Assembly: GCF_037126465.1 (NCBI RefSeq)
Contig: NC_088202.1
Coordinates: 127,610,123-127,674,122 of the forward strand
Direction: 5' to 3'
Source: Ornithodoros turicata
Taxonomy: Eukaryota > Arthropoda > Arachnida > Ixodida > Argasidae
DNA: 64,000 bases
The notes below the pieces were generated by a model, which did not search any database, was not told where the DNA came from, and saw only the letters and a program-made list of their open reading frames with translations. Shown in pieces: positions 35,715 through 45,178 of this stretch. Each line of letters opens with the position of its first letter. The stretch's first letter is position 1. A program made the position numbers and the translations under genes.

Positions 35715-37854
35715 AATTATGCGACGTTGAGATTGGTATTGACGTCGTTGTCGTCGAAATCTCTGGTTATCTTGGCATCTTCTGAGTTCTCCAGAATTTT
35801 GCAAATTATGGCTCCCTGAACGCATCAAAAAAGAAAAGGAGAACTCCATCGATGTCGGGATATTTCGTAACATACTTCGATGTAATGAGGTACAAGATCG
35901 TTATATTATGATTACACGGCTTTAGTTCCTCTGGGTACAGAAGGACCTGCGAACCGCGAAAAGCCCTTGAAAGTTGTCGAGAAGGTCCGGCAATAATATA
36001 TATGGCGCACACGGCGCTGAAAAGGAACGGTGTATCTTGAAGGAGAATTTAATGTCGTTACGTTGTTTAGCGTTCTAAATGCTCGCGCTAAGTGGTTCAG
36101 CGGGTCGCGAATGCGTAAAAAGGCAGCAATACGAAATTAAGATGCCGTCGGGTAAATGGAGCGTGCACGAATGGAACTGGCACTCTGCCAGCAGATAGAA
36201 AATGGAGGTACTCAGGCGATGATATGAATGTATTCACAGGGGAACAACAAAACAATTCACTGGATTCAAGACGAATTTTTGCAGAGGCATTTCTCGTTTC
36301 GCATTGTTTAACCGTTCGATAGTGCATGTATGTAGAAGCAGACAGAGCGGCGTTGCTGGTGGTTCAAAATCTCCACACTGTTATTTGTCCTGAAAGGGCG
36401 CCTTGAGCGAACTACAGCGCTGCGGCTAAACTACTCATTCGACATCACTGTATAGACGCACTGATATTGAAGCTCTTACACATATTGGAAATATTGATAC
36501 ATTAGCTGTGATGCAATATTAGTAATGTGAAATGTTCATGTACTCTGTAGTCGTATTACACATAGGCATTAGAGAGATTAGTTCAAAACGCTATCCATAG
36601 ATTGAGGTCAGTGGCTGACTTGGTCTTGGTTGTTTCTTGACAGTGCAGGAACAAGTAAAATAATATATAATGCTTGCGGTTGAATGGTAGCGATCTTTAT
36701 CTATTTTTCTAGTCAACGAATCCACAGCTGCAGTCGTGGAACGAAAAAAAAAAAAAAAAAAAACGACGAAGGGGGAGTCAGGAAAGAAACAGTTTTTTCT
36801 TCTTCTTTATTTATGAGTTATTTCAGTATTGCAACTATTCCTGTAGGCTGAAAATTAGTAGATACAACATAGTCGTACAACTGTTTGCGCGGCAGTTCTA
36901 AACGAGACAGTTGAGGAGTTTGCAACCGCGCAACTTCTACTTCCCTCTATCAAGTACATATCATTTCAATGTTATTTCATCACGTGGTCTCAGAAGAAAA
37001 GCTAGGTTAGACTCACCGCATGCGAACGAAAAACAGCGCTTGTCTAGAAATAATAATGTTAATTCAGTACAGGGCATAGGGGGAAAAATGTATCATTTGT
37101 CTGGCTTCAAAAAATCGCAAAGTAATGCCCGCCATACTGATTTTAATTACAAAATTCGACGCGACAGCGAACAAAGTATGACGTATGGGTGTGTTAACTT
37201 TGTGATTTTATGCTTCATTTTCGATCTCGACGCTTTGTTACACGCGTTAATTATTTCTCGAATCTGCTAATTGAGGTGAGCTTCAAACAACACCAGGGAA
37301 GCCTATGGAAGGTAATTAAGAATAATAGGCGCCGCATTCTGCATAAACTTACGGCAAGGAGAAATAATAAAGCCTAGACCAGAATGCACTGTGAGAGCCG
37401 CCTTCATAATCGGGAGACTTGCTTCGGGGCATGATCTATTTTCGACGCGCACAGTAATTGGAAAATAATGCATATTACGCCCTTGACCCAAGCGTGCTCA
37501 GTCGCGGGATATTTAGACGCCCATCCTGAAAGGGTGAGCACGACAAGGGTGGTACGATATCTCCAAGACCGTGGTATGAAGACAGTTACGTCAAGCGATA
37601 GTAGAACTTAGGTCACTGACCGAAGTTGTTTAATAATAAGCGAACGGGCAGAAAGGCGTTCATATGAAAGCCATTTAAAACAGTGCCACTAATGTGATAA
37701 GTTTAAGTAATTATCAGTGTGTAATTAGGTAGTTATTAAAGTAAATTAATTAAATTAAGTAGTTATTGAAGGCCTAATGGTTGGCTCCGTACTAGGAATG
37801 GGATGTGCCTTGTACAGTGCACAGTGTACTGAAAATGCTTCTGTGCATCACAAG
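35715..37854. other. unassigned sequence with poly(A) run
   Basis: No recognised gene. A run of about 20 A lies near 36745-36764. AT-rich direct repeats (TAATTA, GTAGTTATT) occur near 37700-37770. Confidence 0.4.
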
Positions 37855-38646
37855 TACGAAGGGTGTTCAAGTCAAACCGTGACTTTCTGTCTCCTGAGTG
37901 TACAAATGGCTCGCGCTACTTCTTTTTCGTCATTTTCACATGCGACAGGCCTCCGCGTATCACCACGTGGTGGTCCAAAGTTTGTGAAAAACAGAAGACA
38001 CGTGCTGGACAAGATGGCCGACAACGAGGTGAGCGCGCACATCGAACAGCGAATTGCCATGAAGTTTCTCCTGAATGAAGGTGTAAAGTCATCTGAAATT
38101 CACAGAAGGCTTCAGGCTCAGTATGGCCACGACACACTTAGCCGCAGGAAAGCGTTTGAGTGGTGCAAACGATTCCGAGACGGCCGTACATCAGTGTAGC
38201 ACGATCCCAGTTCCTAAGAACATTCAACTTGTGCAGCGCCTGATCTTCAAGGACCGACGGATAACATGTCTGGAACGTTGAACACTATCATTCATGAACA
38301 CCTCCAGTTTCGGAAAGTTAGTGCCCGTTGGGTCCCGAGGCAGCTCTTCGTGTGTGGCCGGCAGAGAGGACTAGAAATCTCTTAAGAGCTAAGGTACCGT
38401 ACCGACACTGAAGGACAGCCGTTCCTTGATCGGATCATCACGTGCGATGAAACGTGGGTGCACCATTTCACACCTGAGTCTAAACGCGCATCAAAGCAGT
38501 GGAAGCATCCGGGCTTGCCAGCTCCCAATAAGTTCCGAAGCAACCCGTCTGCGGGTAAGGTCATGGCCACGGTTTTCTGGGACAAGGCTGGCGTTGTTCA
38601 TGTTGATTTTCTGCCCAGTGGTACCACCATCAGTAGTGCGTATTAC

Positions 38647-39110
38647 CAGTGATGGCCAGTAGTTAACTACTTGCAGAAATGTAGTGTGCAACTTCTAGTT
38701 AAACTACTATTTCGAGTAGTTAACTACAGTAGTTAGGTTACTGCAAGCGCCAACTACTTCGGATTTTGCCGCAAGCTTTACGGCACGATTGAGATTCCGA
38801 CTTTTACCTTGAGCTGCTTGTTTGATGAGAACGGAGGTGCAGAGCAATTGTGACTGTGCATGTGTACTAAATCTTGGCTTTCATCCCTGCTCGTGATTCA
38901 TATATAGGTGTCCAAGGACACTATAGAATGGGATTGGAGTTGATGTACAGCGTTAAGTAGTTGAGATGCAGTTAAAATACATTGCAGTAATTAAAGAAGT
39001 AGTTTTAACTTCCTCCCCTGAAAAGTAGTTGAACTACTAGTTATACTCCATCGCGAAGTAGTTAGTAGTTATTGTTAAACTACTGTAGAAGTACTTAGTG
39101 ACCATCACTG
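38647..39110. mobile_element. hAT-type MITE (464 bp) inside mariner
   Basis: The ends are CAGTGATGGCCAGTAGTTAA and, inverted, CAGTGATGGTCACTAAGTA. The target duplication is CGTATTAC / CATATTAC (7 of 8). Subterminal repeats of TAGTTAACTACT and AGTAGTTTAAC fill both ends. It has no coding content. Its removal joins mariner codons for SSAYY and CQVVRD in frame. Confidence 0.9.
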
Positions 39111-39418
39111 CATATTACTGCCAGGTTGTCAGGGATGTGCATAAGGCGCTGAAGCAAAAGCGGCCGGGCCTTGTCACCAAAGGAGTCCTCCTCCTACAGG
39201 ACAATACAAGCCCGCATATACCGCGCATCTCACGACACGCACCTTACAGGAACTTGGCTGGGAGTTGCTACCACATCCCCCTTACAGTCCAGACCTCAGC
39301 CCCAGCAATTTCCATCTCTTAGGGCCACTGAAGGCGTCCCTTGGGGGCCGTCACTTCAGCTGCGACGACGAGGTCAAAAATGCAGTCCGATCATGGCTGC
39401 CACGCGCCGGTAAGGATT

Positions 39419-39593
39419 TGTAGAGGAGGTGGTGTTCCTCTACAAGAGTCCTGACCGGCGATGATGGAATGTCCCGGCGGGCAGATGGACGTGGCCTTAC
39501 GCACGCTAGGACGGTGCCGGTAGAACTGGCTGCCAGGCGCAGTAGCGCGCGGCAGCAGAGGCGCGTCGTCGTCGTCTTCCACGGGCCGCCACG
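39419..39593 (-). repeat. 3' LTR of the TRIM-like element
   Basis: Close to 40254-40424 over nearly its whole length, with scattered substitutions and one small indel (the other copy lacks about 4 bases of CTTACGCACGCTAGG). On the minus strand it follows the G-rich polypurine tract. Confidence 0.8.
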
Positions 39594-40253
39594 TCACTCC
39601 CCCCCCCTCAGACGCGGAGCGGTGCATGCGGTTGAGGTCCGCGTCGATACCATGAAGAGGAGAATGAGGACGACTCGTGGATGGTGGACGATTGGAGACA
39701 CGGCTTGCGACTGCGCCTGTTGATGCAGCACCAGCGGGATGGCGGGAACAATCCGGGCGATCGGGAACGACCCGGGAACGATCCGGGCGGGTTCCAGTGA
39801 TGAGATGTGAATGTTGAGTGCTTGCATGCTTGAGTGGTTGCTGATTGTGTTGAGTGTCTGCTGAGTGCGTTGAGCCCTTGTTGAGTGCGCTGAGTGCTTG
39901 TTGAGGGATTGCTGCCGACCGATGATTGTTGCTGAGTGAGTGAGTTGCTGAGTGCTGATTGTTGGTGGGTGAGTGCGTTGCTGAGTGGGGGGGGGGGGGC
40001 ACAGTACCGTGACCGGTACGACAGCGTGAATGCCGGTTGCCGCCAGAAAAGTGCCGGGGAGTTCAATCATGAAGCAGGTGGAGGCGGGAAAGTCAGCTTA
40101 CTGTGGTCTCCCTGAGGGTCCCCGGTGGAACAGTGGTCCCGGTGCGCCTTGCCTGCTAGATAGAGGGTGGTTCGCTGCTGGTTTGCCGAAAAATTTAGGG
40201 TGTTGCATGGCCGAATTACGCCGAACATGGTGTTCGTTGTTCGGGTCACTAAA

Positions 40254-40424
40254 TGTAGAGGAGGTGGTGTTCCTCTACATGAGTCCTGACCGGCGATGAT
40301 GGAATGTCCCAGCGGGCCGATGGTCGTGGCCTCACGCTAGGACGGTGCCGGTAGAACTGGCTGCCAGGCGCAGTAGCGCGCGGCAGCAGAGGTGCGTCGT
40401 CGTCGTCTTCCACGGACCGCCACA
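40254..40424 (-). repeat. 5' LTR of the TRIM-like element
   Basis: Begins TGTGGCGG and ends CTCTACA on the minus strand, adjoining the primer-binding-like site at about 40235-40253. The LTR end contains a short palindrome (TGTAGAGGA with TCCTCTACA). Confidence 0.8.
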
Positions 40425-40728
40425 AGCCCATGTGAAGTGCTGGGACAAGTGCGTTAGTGCAGCTGAAGGTTACGTTGAAAAATCAAACTAATTTCTCGCC
40501 TGTAAGTTCATTTTACTTTTGCGAAAAATGAAAAGTCGCGGTTTGACTTGAACACCCCTCGTAGAAGCGTTAGGCTATAAGTACTTTGGCCACGAGCCGC
40601 ATGGAGAGCCACTTGTAGCCACAAAGAGCCTGTTTTCGAAACTCTGCGGCGATTGGTTGAAGTGGACGATACTCCCACCCTGTGTGGTCACGTGCTGTTA
40701 TCACCACCACCAGCACCACTACCAGGGG

Positions 40729-41524
40729 CAGACTTGTACGTATCTTGAGTACGTACTCAAAATACAGTATTTCAAATACTTTTTCCGGTATTTTGGTACT
40801 TTACTCAATACTTTTTGTGACAAGTATTTTTAATGTATTTAAAATACTTTTTTCGGTATTTGCTACTCAGTACTCAAAATACTTTCCTTCCTGGTCAAGC
40901 CATATCCAGCACATTTCCCGCCGTGCCGAGATTTTCAGCTAACTGGAATTTAACCCCCTTTTCTTCTTTCTTTTTTCGGGAATTCGCGAATCTGTCATAT
41001 CCACTTGTACAATAGGCTGGTCCCACCTTGCTTGTCAATAGCCAACTTCGTCAGCAAGCCGTTCCTATTCATATTGCCAGGTGAATCACCAGGGGATTAG
41101 GTACAAGAGAATCCCAGCATTTATTTCCTTGGTCACCAAACCAATAAACACGTGCCACAGGTTGAAAGACCCGAACGGACATACAGGACGGATTACGAGT
41201 TGGTTCAGAACATATCAACAAAGTTTACTAGGGTTCAGCAAAGTTAACCAAACATTGACACCAAGACATTGCAAATGAAAGATATGCTTCAGCATGGCTG
41301 ATGAAGTTTATTCCTTTCATTTGTCCACGTTCAGAATACGCGTTTCACTTACAGCTAATACTAAAGTGCTTTAAAGAGTATCTTAAATACTTCTTAGAGT
41401 ATTTAGTACTCTACTCAAATTACTTTCAGTTTTGAGTATTTTGTACTCTATTTTAAATACTTTTTACGTAGAGTATTTAGTATCTTATTTTAAATACTTT
41501 TGCGCTGTATTTTGTACAAGTCTG
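40729..41524. mobile_element. hAT-type non-autonomous element (796 bp), AAAATACTT family
   Basis: A perfect 8-bp target duplication ACCAGGGG is present (40721-40728 and 41525-41532). The ends CAGACTTGTAC and GTACAAGTCTG are exact inverted repeats. Both subterminal regions are packed with AAAATACTTTT and GTACTCAAAATAC motifs in opposite orientation, probable transposase-binding sites. No transposase remains in the centre. Confidence 0.95.
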
Positions 41525-41584
41525 ACCAGGGGTCACGTGCCGAAGGCGGAAAACTAGTAATTAAAAAGCATTGTTTAGCTCAAC

Positions 41585-41732
41585 TATGTCGGCACAGTTC
41601 CCCCTCAAGTCGGCCGAGGACGCGTATTAACCCCCTGTCCCCCACTCCTTTCTGCTGACCTCTCTCCATCTGTCCACTTCTGTACGCCGTTCATAGCCAC
41701 AGTTGCTTCGCGGCGCTAACACAAAAAAAAAT
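41585..41732 (+). repeat. 5'-truncated SINE (family 2), 3' body with A tail
   Basis: Matches the SINE at 52641-52921 from ATGTCGGCACAGTTCCC through CCACTCCTTTCTGCTG and AGCCACAGTTGCTTCG to GGCGCTAACAC, followed by an A-rich tail. The tRNA head is missing. Confidence 0.85.
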
Positions 41733-42499
41733 AATTCTTTAACTAGATGCCATTGGCAATGTCGCCGTGTGTAAAGTGTTGTAGGACCACTTCTTTTCTT
41801 ACATCCCTGTGTTTTTGTTGTTGTTTGCTGTTATGCTGTTTGCTCTAGGCGCTCGATTTATCAACAACATCATCATGCAGGAGAAATCACAAACAGTCGA
41901 AGTGGTGGCGTTCCTGTAGCCTGATTTGTGTATAGTCGAAAACAAGTGGTATGACTGGAAAAGAGCAAATTTATGTGGCAGGGCATTAGAGAAAACGCAG
42001 CCGTCGTGTGCCGTCTCAGTTTTCAAGCCCCAGTTTGGTTAAAACGTTGTCCTTCAAGTCAACGAAGACCCTTTCACATAGTTGTAACAAAGTTACGCAG
42101 GAAGGTATGGACAAAACCCTGTACGCGTTTTCCGGTGTATTAAATGTGCATATTGCACATATTCTGTATACTATATTTTTTTCTGAATAGATGCTCTTGC
42201 CTTGAATTACATTGCAGCGTGCCGTCACCCCTGTGTAATTTGTAATTTGCTTGTTGTTCATCTTAGATTTCAGACGACGGGAAGCAGTTTACAGCAGTGA
42301 TTGAATAAGATACTTTTCTGACTGGCAACATGACTGGACACATCAACCACTGGCACTGGGGTACGAACTGGGTACCATGGTATCAACCGAAGGAGTATGT
42401 GAAATGCGACAAGACTATTTTGTGACTCTTGTGACACACTCTCAGCAGAAGAAGAGGAGTGATTTCTGTCCTTTTGGGAGCGGGAGTTCAGAGACTATA
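41733..42499. other. unassigned sequence
   Basis: No recognised gene or repeat boundary; frames are short and conflicting. Confidence 0.4.
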
Positions 42500-42727
42500 C
42501 ACTCTTAAAAAAGGGGTGTGTTGTAACTCCTTTTTGGGGAGTACACCCTTGCCACATACTATATCACTCCCACTGGAGTGTACAATTACTCTCATTTACC
42601 CTCCTTAAGGAGACTCCTGACTCCCTTCATAGCTATGAAGGGAGTGAGGAGACTCCTCAGGGGGGAGTGATATATGTGGGAAGAGTGTACTCAAAAAAGG
42701 AGTTACAGCACACTTTTCTTAAGAGTG
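42500..42727. mobile_element. foldback MITE, CACTCTTAA type (228 bp)
   Basis: The unit is almost entirely an imperfect palindrome: CACTCTTAAAAAAGGGGTGT at the left, inverted CACTCTTAAGAAAAGTGTGC at the right, then TGTAACTCCTTTTT, CCACATA and TATCACTCCC on both arms, closing around ATAGCTAT. TA flanks both ends (42498-42499 and 42728-42729). The termini resemble those of the 532-bp family at 21570-22101, suggesting the same transposase. Confidence 0.9.
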
Positions 42728-42729
42728 TA

Positions 42730-42872
42730 CACGCGGGAGTTTGGGGACTAAATTACAGTGGTGGAGAGTAAATTTGACGGTAAGGAGACTAGAATGGGGA
42801 ATAACTGAAATCTAGGTGATGTGGAGCTCTAATTGCTTCCCAATTTAATCTTCTTCCTTACCTTAGAATGTG
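42730..42872. repeat. decayed copy of the CACTCTAAG MITE family
   Basis: GGGGACTAAATTACAG, GGAGAGTAAATTTGACGG and GACTAGAATGGGGAATAACT parallel subterminal segments of 15870-16459 and 21570-22101. It ends in CCTTAGAATG and starts right beside the MITE at 42500-42727. Confidence 0.55.
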
Positions 42873-43620
42873 CATCTGTAGGTAAACTTGTTTGGCATCA
42901 CATTTGAGCTCCGGGTCACCCCTTATTAGCGTGTCACAGCGATTAGAGGGTCACAGAAATTAGCGGGTCGCAACCTCACCTAAGCTAATTTAACGATGAA
43001 TTACAAATAACTTGCTTGCGCGCCGTTCTCCTGAGTTATTTGAATAGCATTGTTCCATGGGTGTCGGAGGTTTATGTGTTTGTATCGTCCACGATTGTAG
43101 CTTGACTCGGCTAGTTCTCCACGTTTACGTGAGCTTAACTATTTCTCTCTGTGCCCTGTGAGTGAAGCAACGCGTACTGCATAACCGTGTTAGCCTCAAA
43201 GCAGAGTTTCTCGTGGGGAGAAAAACAATGGTACTGTGCACGCTCGCGGCTGCAGCTCTCCCTAGCGGCGTCGCTATTGAACATCACCTTGATTGTGGTG
43301 TCGCGCCGAGGTGTGCTGACGATGACTGAGCCAGTTTAATTAGCCGCTTCCAGTAGCACTTTCACCTAGATCAGCAGAATCAGCCCATATACTGGCGTTT
43401 CCTCGACGAAAAACCTGCCCACAATGAAACTACTCCCGCCGGCGTCGAATAATGAGTTTGCGAACAGCACGTTCGCCGAGGAAGATCCCGGCCACACGTG
43501 CCATGTTGTGGCTGAGCGATGGGGCGAAAAGTCGATGCTGCCGCGCACTTTGCGAATACGACATCGACTGGATAAACATGAAAAACATCATTTGGAAAAG
43601 TGGCAAAACAGCGGATAAGA
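42873..43620. other. unassigned sequence
   Basis: No gene recognised. The repeated phrases GGGTCAC and TTAGCGGGTC near 42915-42975 are too short to classify. Confidence 0.35.
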
Positions 43621-43659
43621 GTGAGTTTTAGTGCGTCGTACGTTATCGTCTTTCCCCAA

Positions 43660-43966
43660 TCATTATCGTAAAATAAAGTTGGTGTTGTAATGTAGTCTTC
43701 TTTACTTTTCTTCTTCCTAGCTGCTGAGAGCATTTTTTTTCAGGGGACGTTTATTCAGGGAACATTTTTTCCGATGGCATTTCTTCCGGGGACATTTTTT
43801 CTTGAACCCATATACAGCGGCATCATATTAAAATACACTTTATTTGAGTGAAGTCATTATCGGAGTAATAAGAGCGACAACGTGCCACCAGCAGTTAGGA
43901 AGAAGAAAAAGTTAATGAGAGTACATTACAAAGTCAACTTTATTTTATGATAATGATTGGGAGTTT
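43660..43966. repeat. internal inverted repeat of the 1.56-kb element
   Basis: CAATCATTATCGTAAAATAA at about 43659-43678 pairs with TTATTTTATGATAATGATTG at about 43941-43960. Pairing continues through AATGTA and the CTTCTTCCTA / TAGGAAGAAG segments, giving arms of about 75 bases. Confidence 0.7.
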
Positions 43967-44354
43967 CATCGGGGGCGATGAAACTCCGTAACGTTCCTTC
44001 GTCCTGACGTTGTACACCTTGGCTCGTGCAGACAGTGACGTCACACGGATCTTCACTTTTCCCGTGGAAAAGGGCTCGAAGTAATGAAAATTATGTGCGC
44101 CCGGAATAGCTTTGGCCATTTTGTATCGTGCTTTCAACGCAATCTGCTCCCATGACACATCAGTACAAGTGGGCCGACATTGGCAGTTGCTGCAAGTCGC
44201 TTCCAATCCCGTCACACGGTCCTTTTCCGTGCGGGGTCACGAAGAAGTTCCAAGTCGCTGGAATCCCAAAATCATCTACGTGTAAGCACAAGTTTATGAA
44301 GCTCTTATCACTTTTTTTGTGTACATTTTTGTACGTATTGTGGAGCAGCACCAT
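43940..44354 (-). pseudogene. transposase-like coding fragment, frameshifted
   Basis: Minus-strand frames 44354-44160 and 44215-43940 contain DFGIPATWNFFVTPHGKGPC followed by DGIGSDLQ, and then DVSWEQIALKARYKMAKAIP. From memory, proteins with an HGKGxCDGIGGxxKR motif are widespread as repetitive, transposon-linked hypothetical proteins in arthropods and cnidarians; I cannot name the superfamily with confidence. The change of frame near 44200 and the lack of any upstream domain show it is broken. Its place inside TIRs supports a transposase origin. Confidence 0.5.
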
Positions 44355-45178
44355 GTCATAGATAATGCAGCTTCCTGATCTCGGGCTGAGTCCGGATGCA
44401 GTACTAACTGGATTACGCCATTGATATCTATACTGCGTCTATTTGTTGCCACTAGGTACCCAAATTGACCTCAAGGAAGTCCGTGGGACACCTCAAGCAC
44501 GATGTGTGAGATGTAATATCGATTTGCTAGGAGTTCTCGTGTTACAGGTGCCATAAATCGGCATCTGGAACGGAAAAGTGACGACGGAAATGCTACCAAT
44601 TTTTAAAAAAATCAGTGTTAAAAAACAAGAAAAAGTTCCCTCCCAATTTTTTTATATGTTCAAATGGACAGATTCGCCATCAATTTAGCTGACAGAACGG
44701 TCGTATCCTGTTGGCCACATCGATTTTTTTCTTTCGGCTTGCAATATAACTAGTTTCTCAAATTCGACATAATTCACAGTGCTTTCTTCGCTTTTCTTTC
44801 ATATCCTGGGAACTCTTTTTTTCACGTGTTCATCAAGTGAGCAGCTCCATGTCTACCAAATTTGATGTCTGTACATACAGAATGAAAGAGCGATCATTTA
44901 GGGCCACTGTGACGTTTACAAACCTAAAATATCTTTGCCCGTTTTCCCAGGAGAAGCCTTTAAAGTCACCTCACTTTTACGACAACTCCAGATGTTTAGA
45001 GACACCTAACGTGAAAATGCCTCCAAATTCGGCAAAAATATTTTGTGGACGATATGGTTTCTCTGCAGTGTCAAACAGTAAAAAAAAAAAAAAGGTAACA
45101 AGATCCGTGGTGGTCGAGTAACCCGAATGTGGAATGACGCAAGGGCGATAGCGTATGCATGCACGCACTAAAACTCTC

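Larger units (their letters stand above)
39419..40424 (-). mobile_element. TRIM-like miniature LTR retrotransposon (about 1.0 kb) inside mariner
   Basis: Two direct repeats, 39419-39593 and 40254-40424, are LTR-like: each is about 175 bp, starts TGTAGAGG on the plus strand and ends CCGCCAC(A/G). Read on the minus strand the element has LTR TGTGGCGG...CTCTACA, then a primer-binding-like site (TTTAGTGACCCGAACAACG), an internal region of about 660 bp without gag-pol, and a purine tract (GAGGGGGGGGGAG) just before the 3' LTR. These are the parts of an LTR retrotransposon in the expected order. The internal region has low-complexity TGAGTGCTTG repeats. No clear target duplication is seen, and about ten mariner codons are missing at the site. 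Confidence 0.8.
38014..40491 (+). pseudogene. mariner transposase, interrupted and broken
   Basis: The ATG at 38014 begins MADNEVSAHIEQRIAMKFLL, the first helix-turn-helix, followed by RKAFEWCKRFRDGRTSV. A nonsense codon at 38197-38199 (Glu position in the family) and a small deletion follow. From about 38411 the frame reads IITCDETWVHHFTPESKRAS (first catalytic Asp) and KVMATVFWDKAGVVHVDFLP, then is cut at 38646 by the hAT MITE. It resumes at 39119 with CQVVRDVHKAL and VLLLQDNTSPH (second Asp), then a frame holding YSPDLSPSNFHLLGPLK (third Asp, DD34D-type spacing as judged by eye). It is cut again at 39418 inside RAGKD, and ends WDKCVSAAEGYVEKSN with its own TAA at 40489-40491. About ten residues are missing at the second junction. 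It is inactive, though all three Asp regions survive. Confidence 0.9.
37857..40561 (+). mobile_element. mariner element with intact TIRs, split by two later insertions
   Basis: The left end contains GGGTGTTCAAGTCAAACCGT and the right end its complement (CGGTTTGACTTGAACACCCC); the TIR is about 28 bp. TA duplications are at 37855-37856 and 40562-40563. Removing the insertions at 38647-39110 and 39419-40424 leaves about 1.2 kb, the usual mariner size (about 1.3 kb). The order of events is therefore mariner first, then a hAT MITE and a TRIM-like element into it. Confidence 0.95.
43621..45178 (-). mobile_element. 1.56-kb DNA transposon remnant sharing ends with the GTTTTAGTGC MITEs
   Basis: The left end GTGAGTTTTAGTGCGTCGTA and the inverted right end GAGAGTTTTAGTGCGTGCAT equal the ends of the 165-bp MITEs at 9920-10084 and 47374-47539, and both continue into GCTATCGCC/GTTATCG. 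Inside are a large imperfect inverted repeat (about 43660-43735 and 43890-43966), a minus-strand coding remnant (43940-44354) and poly(A). No TA is visible at the flanks. It may be a longer, once protein-coding relative of the MITEs. Confidence 0.65.

Noticed and set aside
39391..40070. 203-, 158- and 152-codon minus-strand frames rich in His, Ser, Thr and Gln
   Set aside because: They are translations of the TRIM LTR and its low-complexity TGAGTGCTTG interior in three phases, not a protein.
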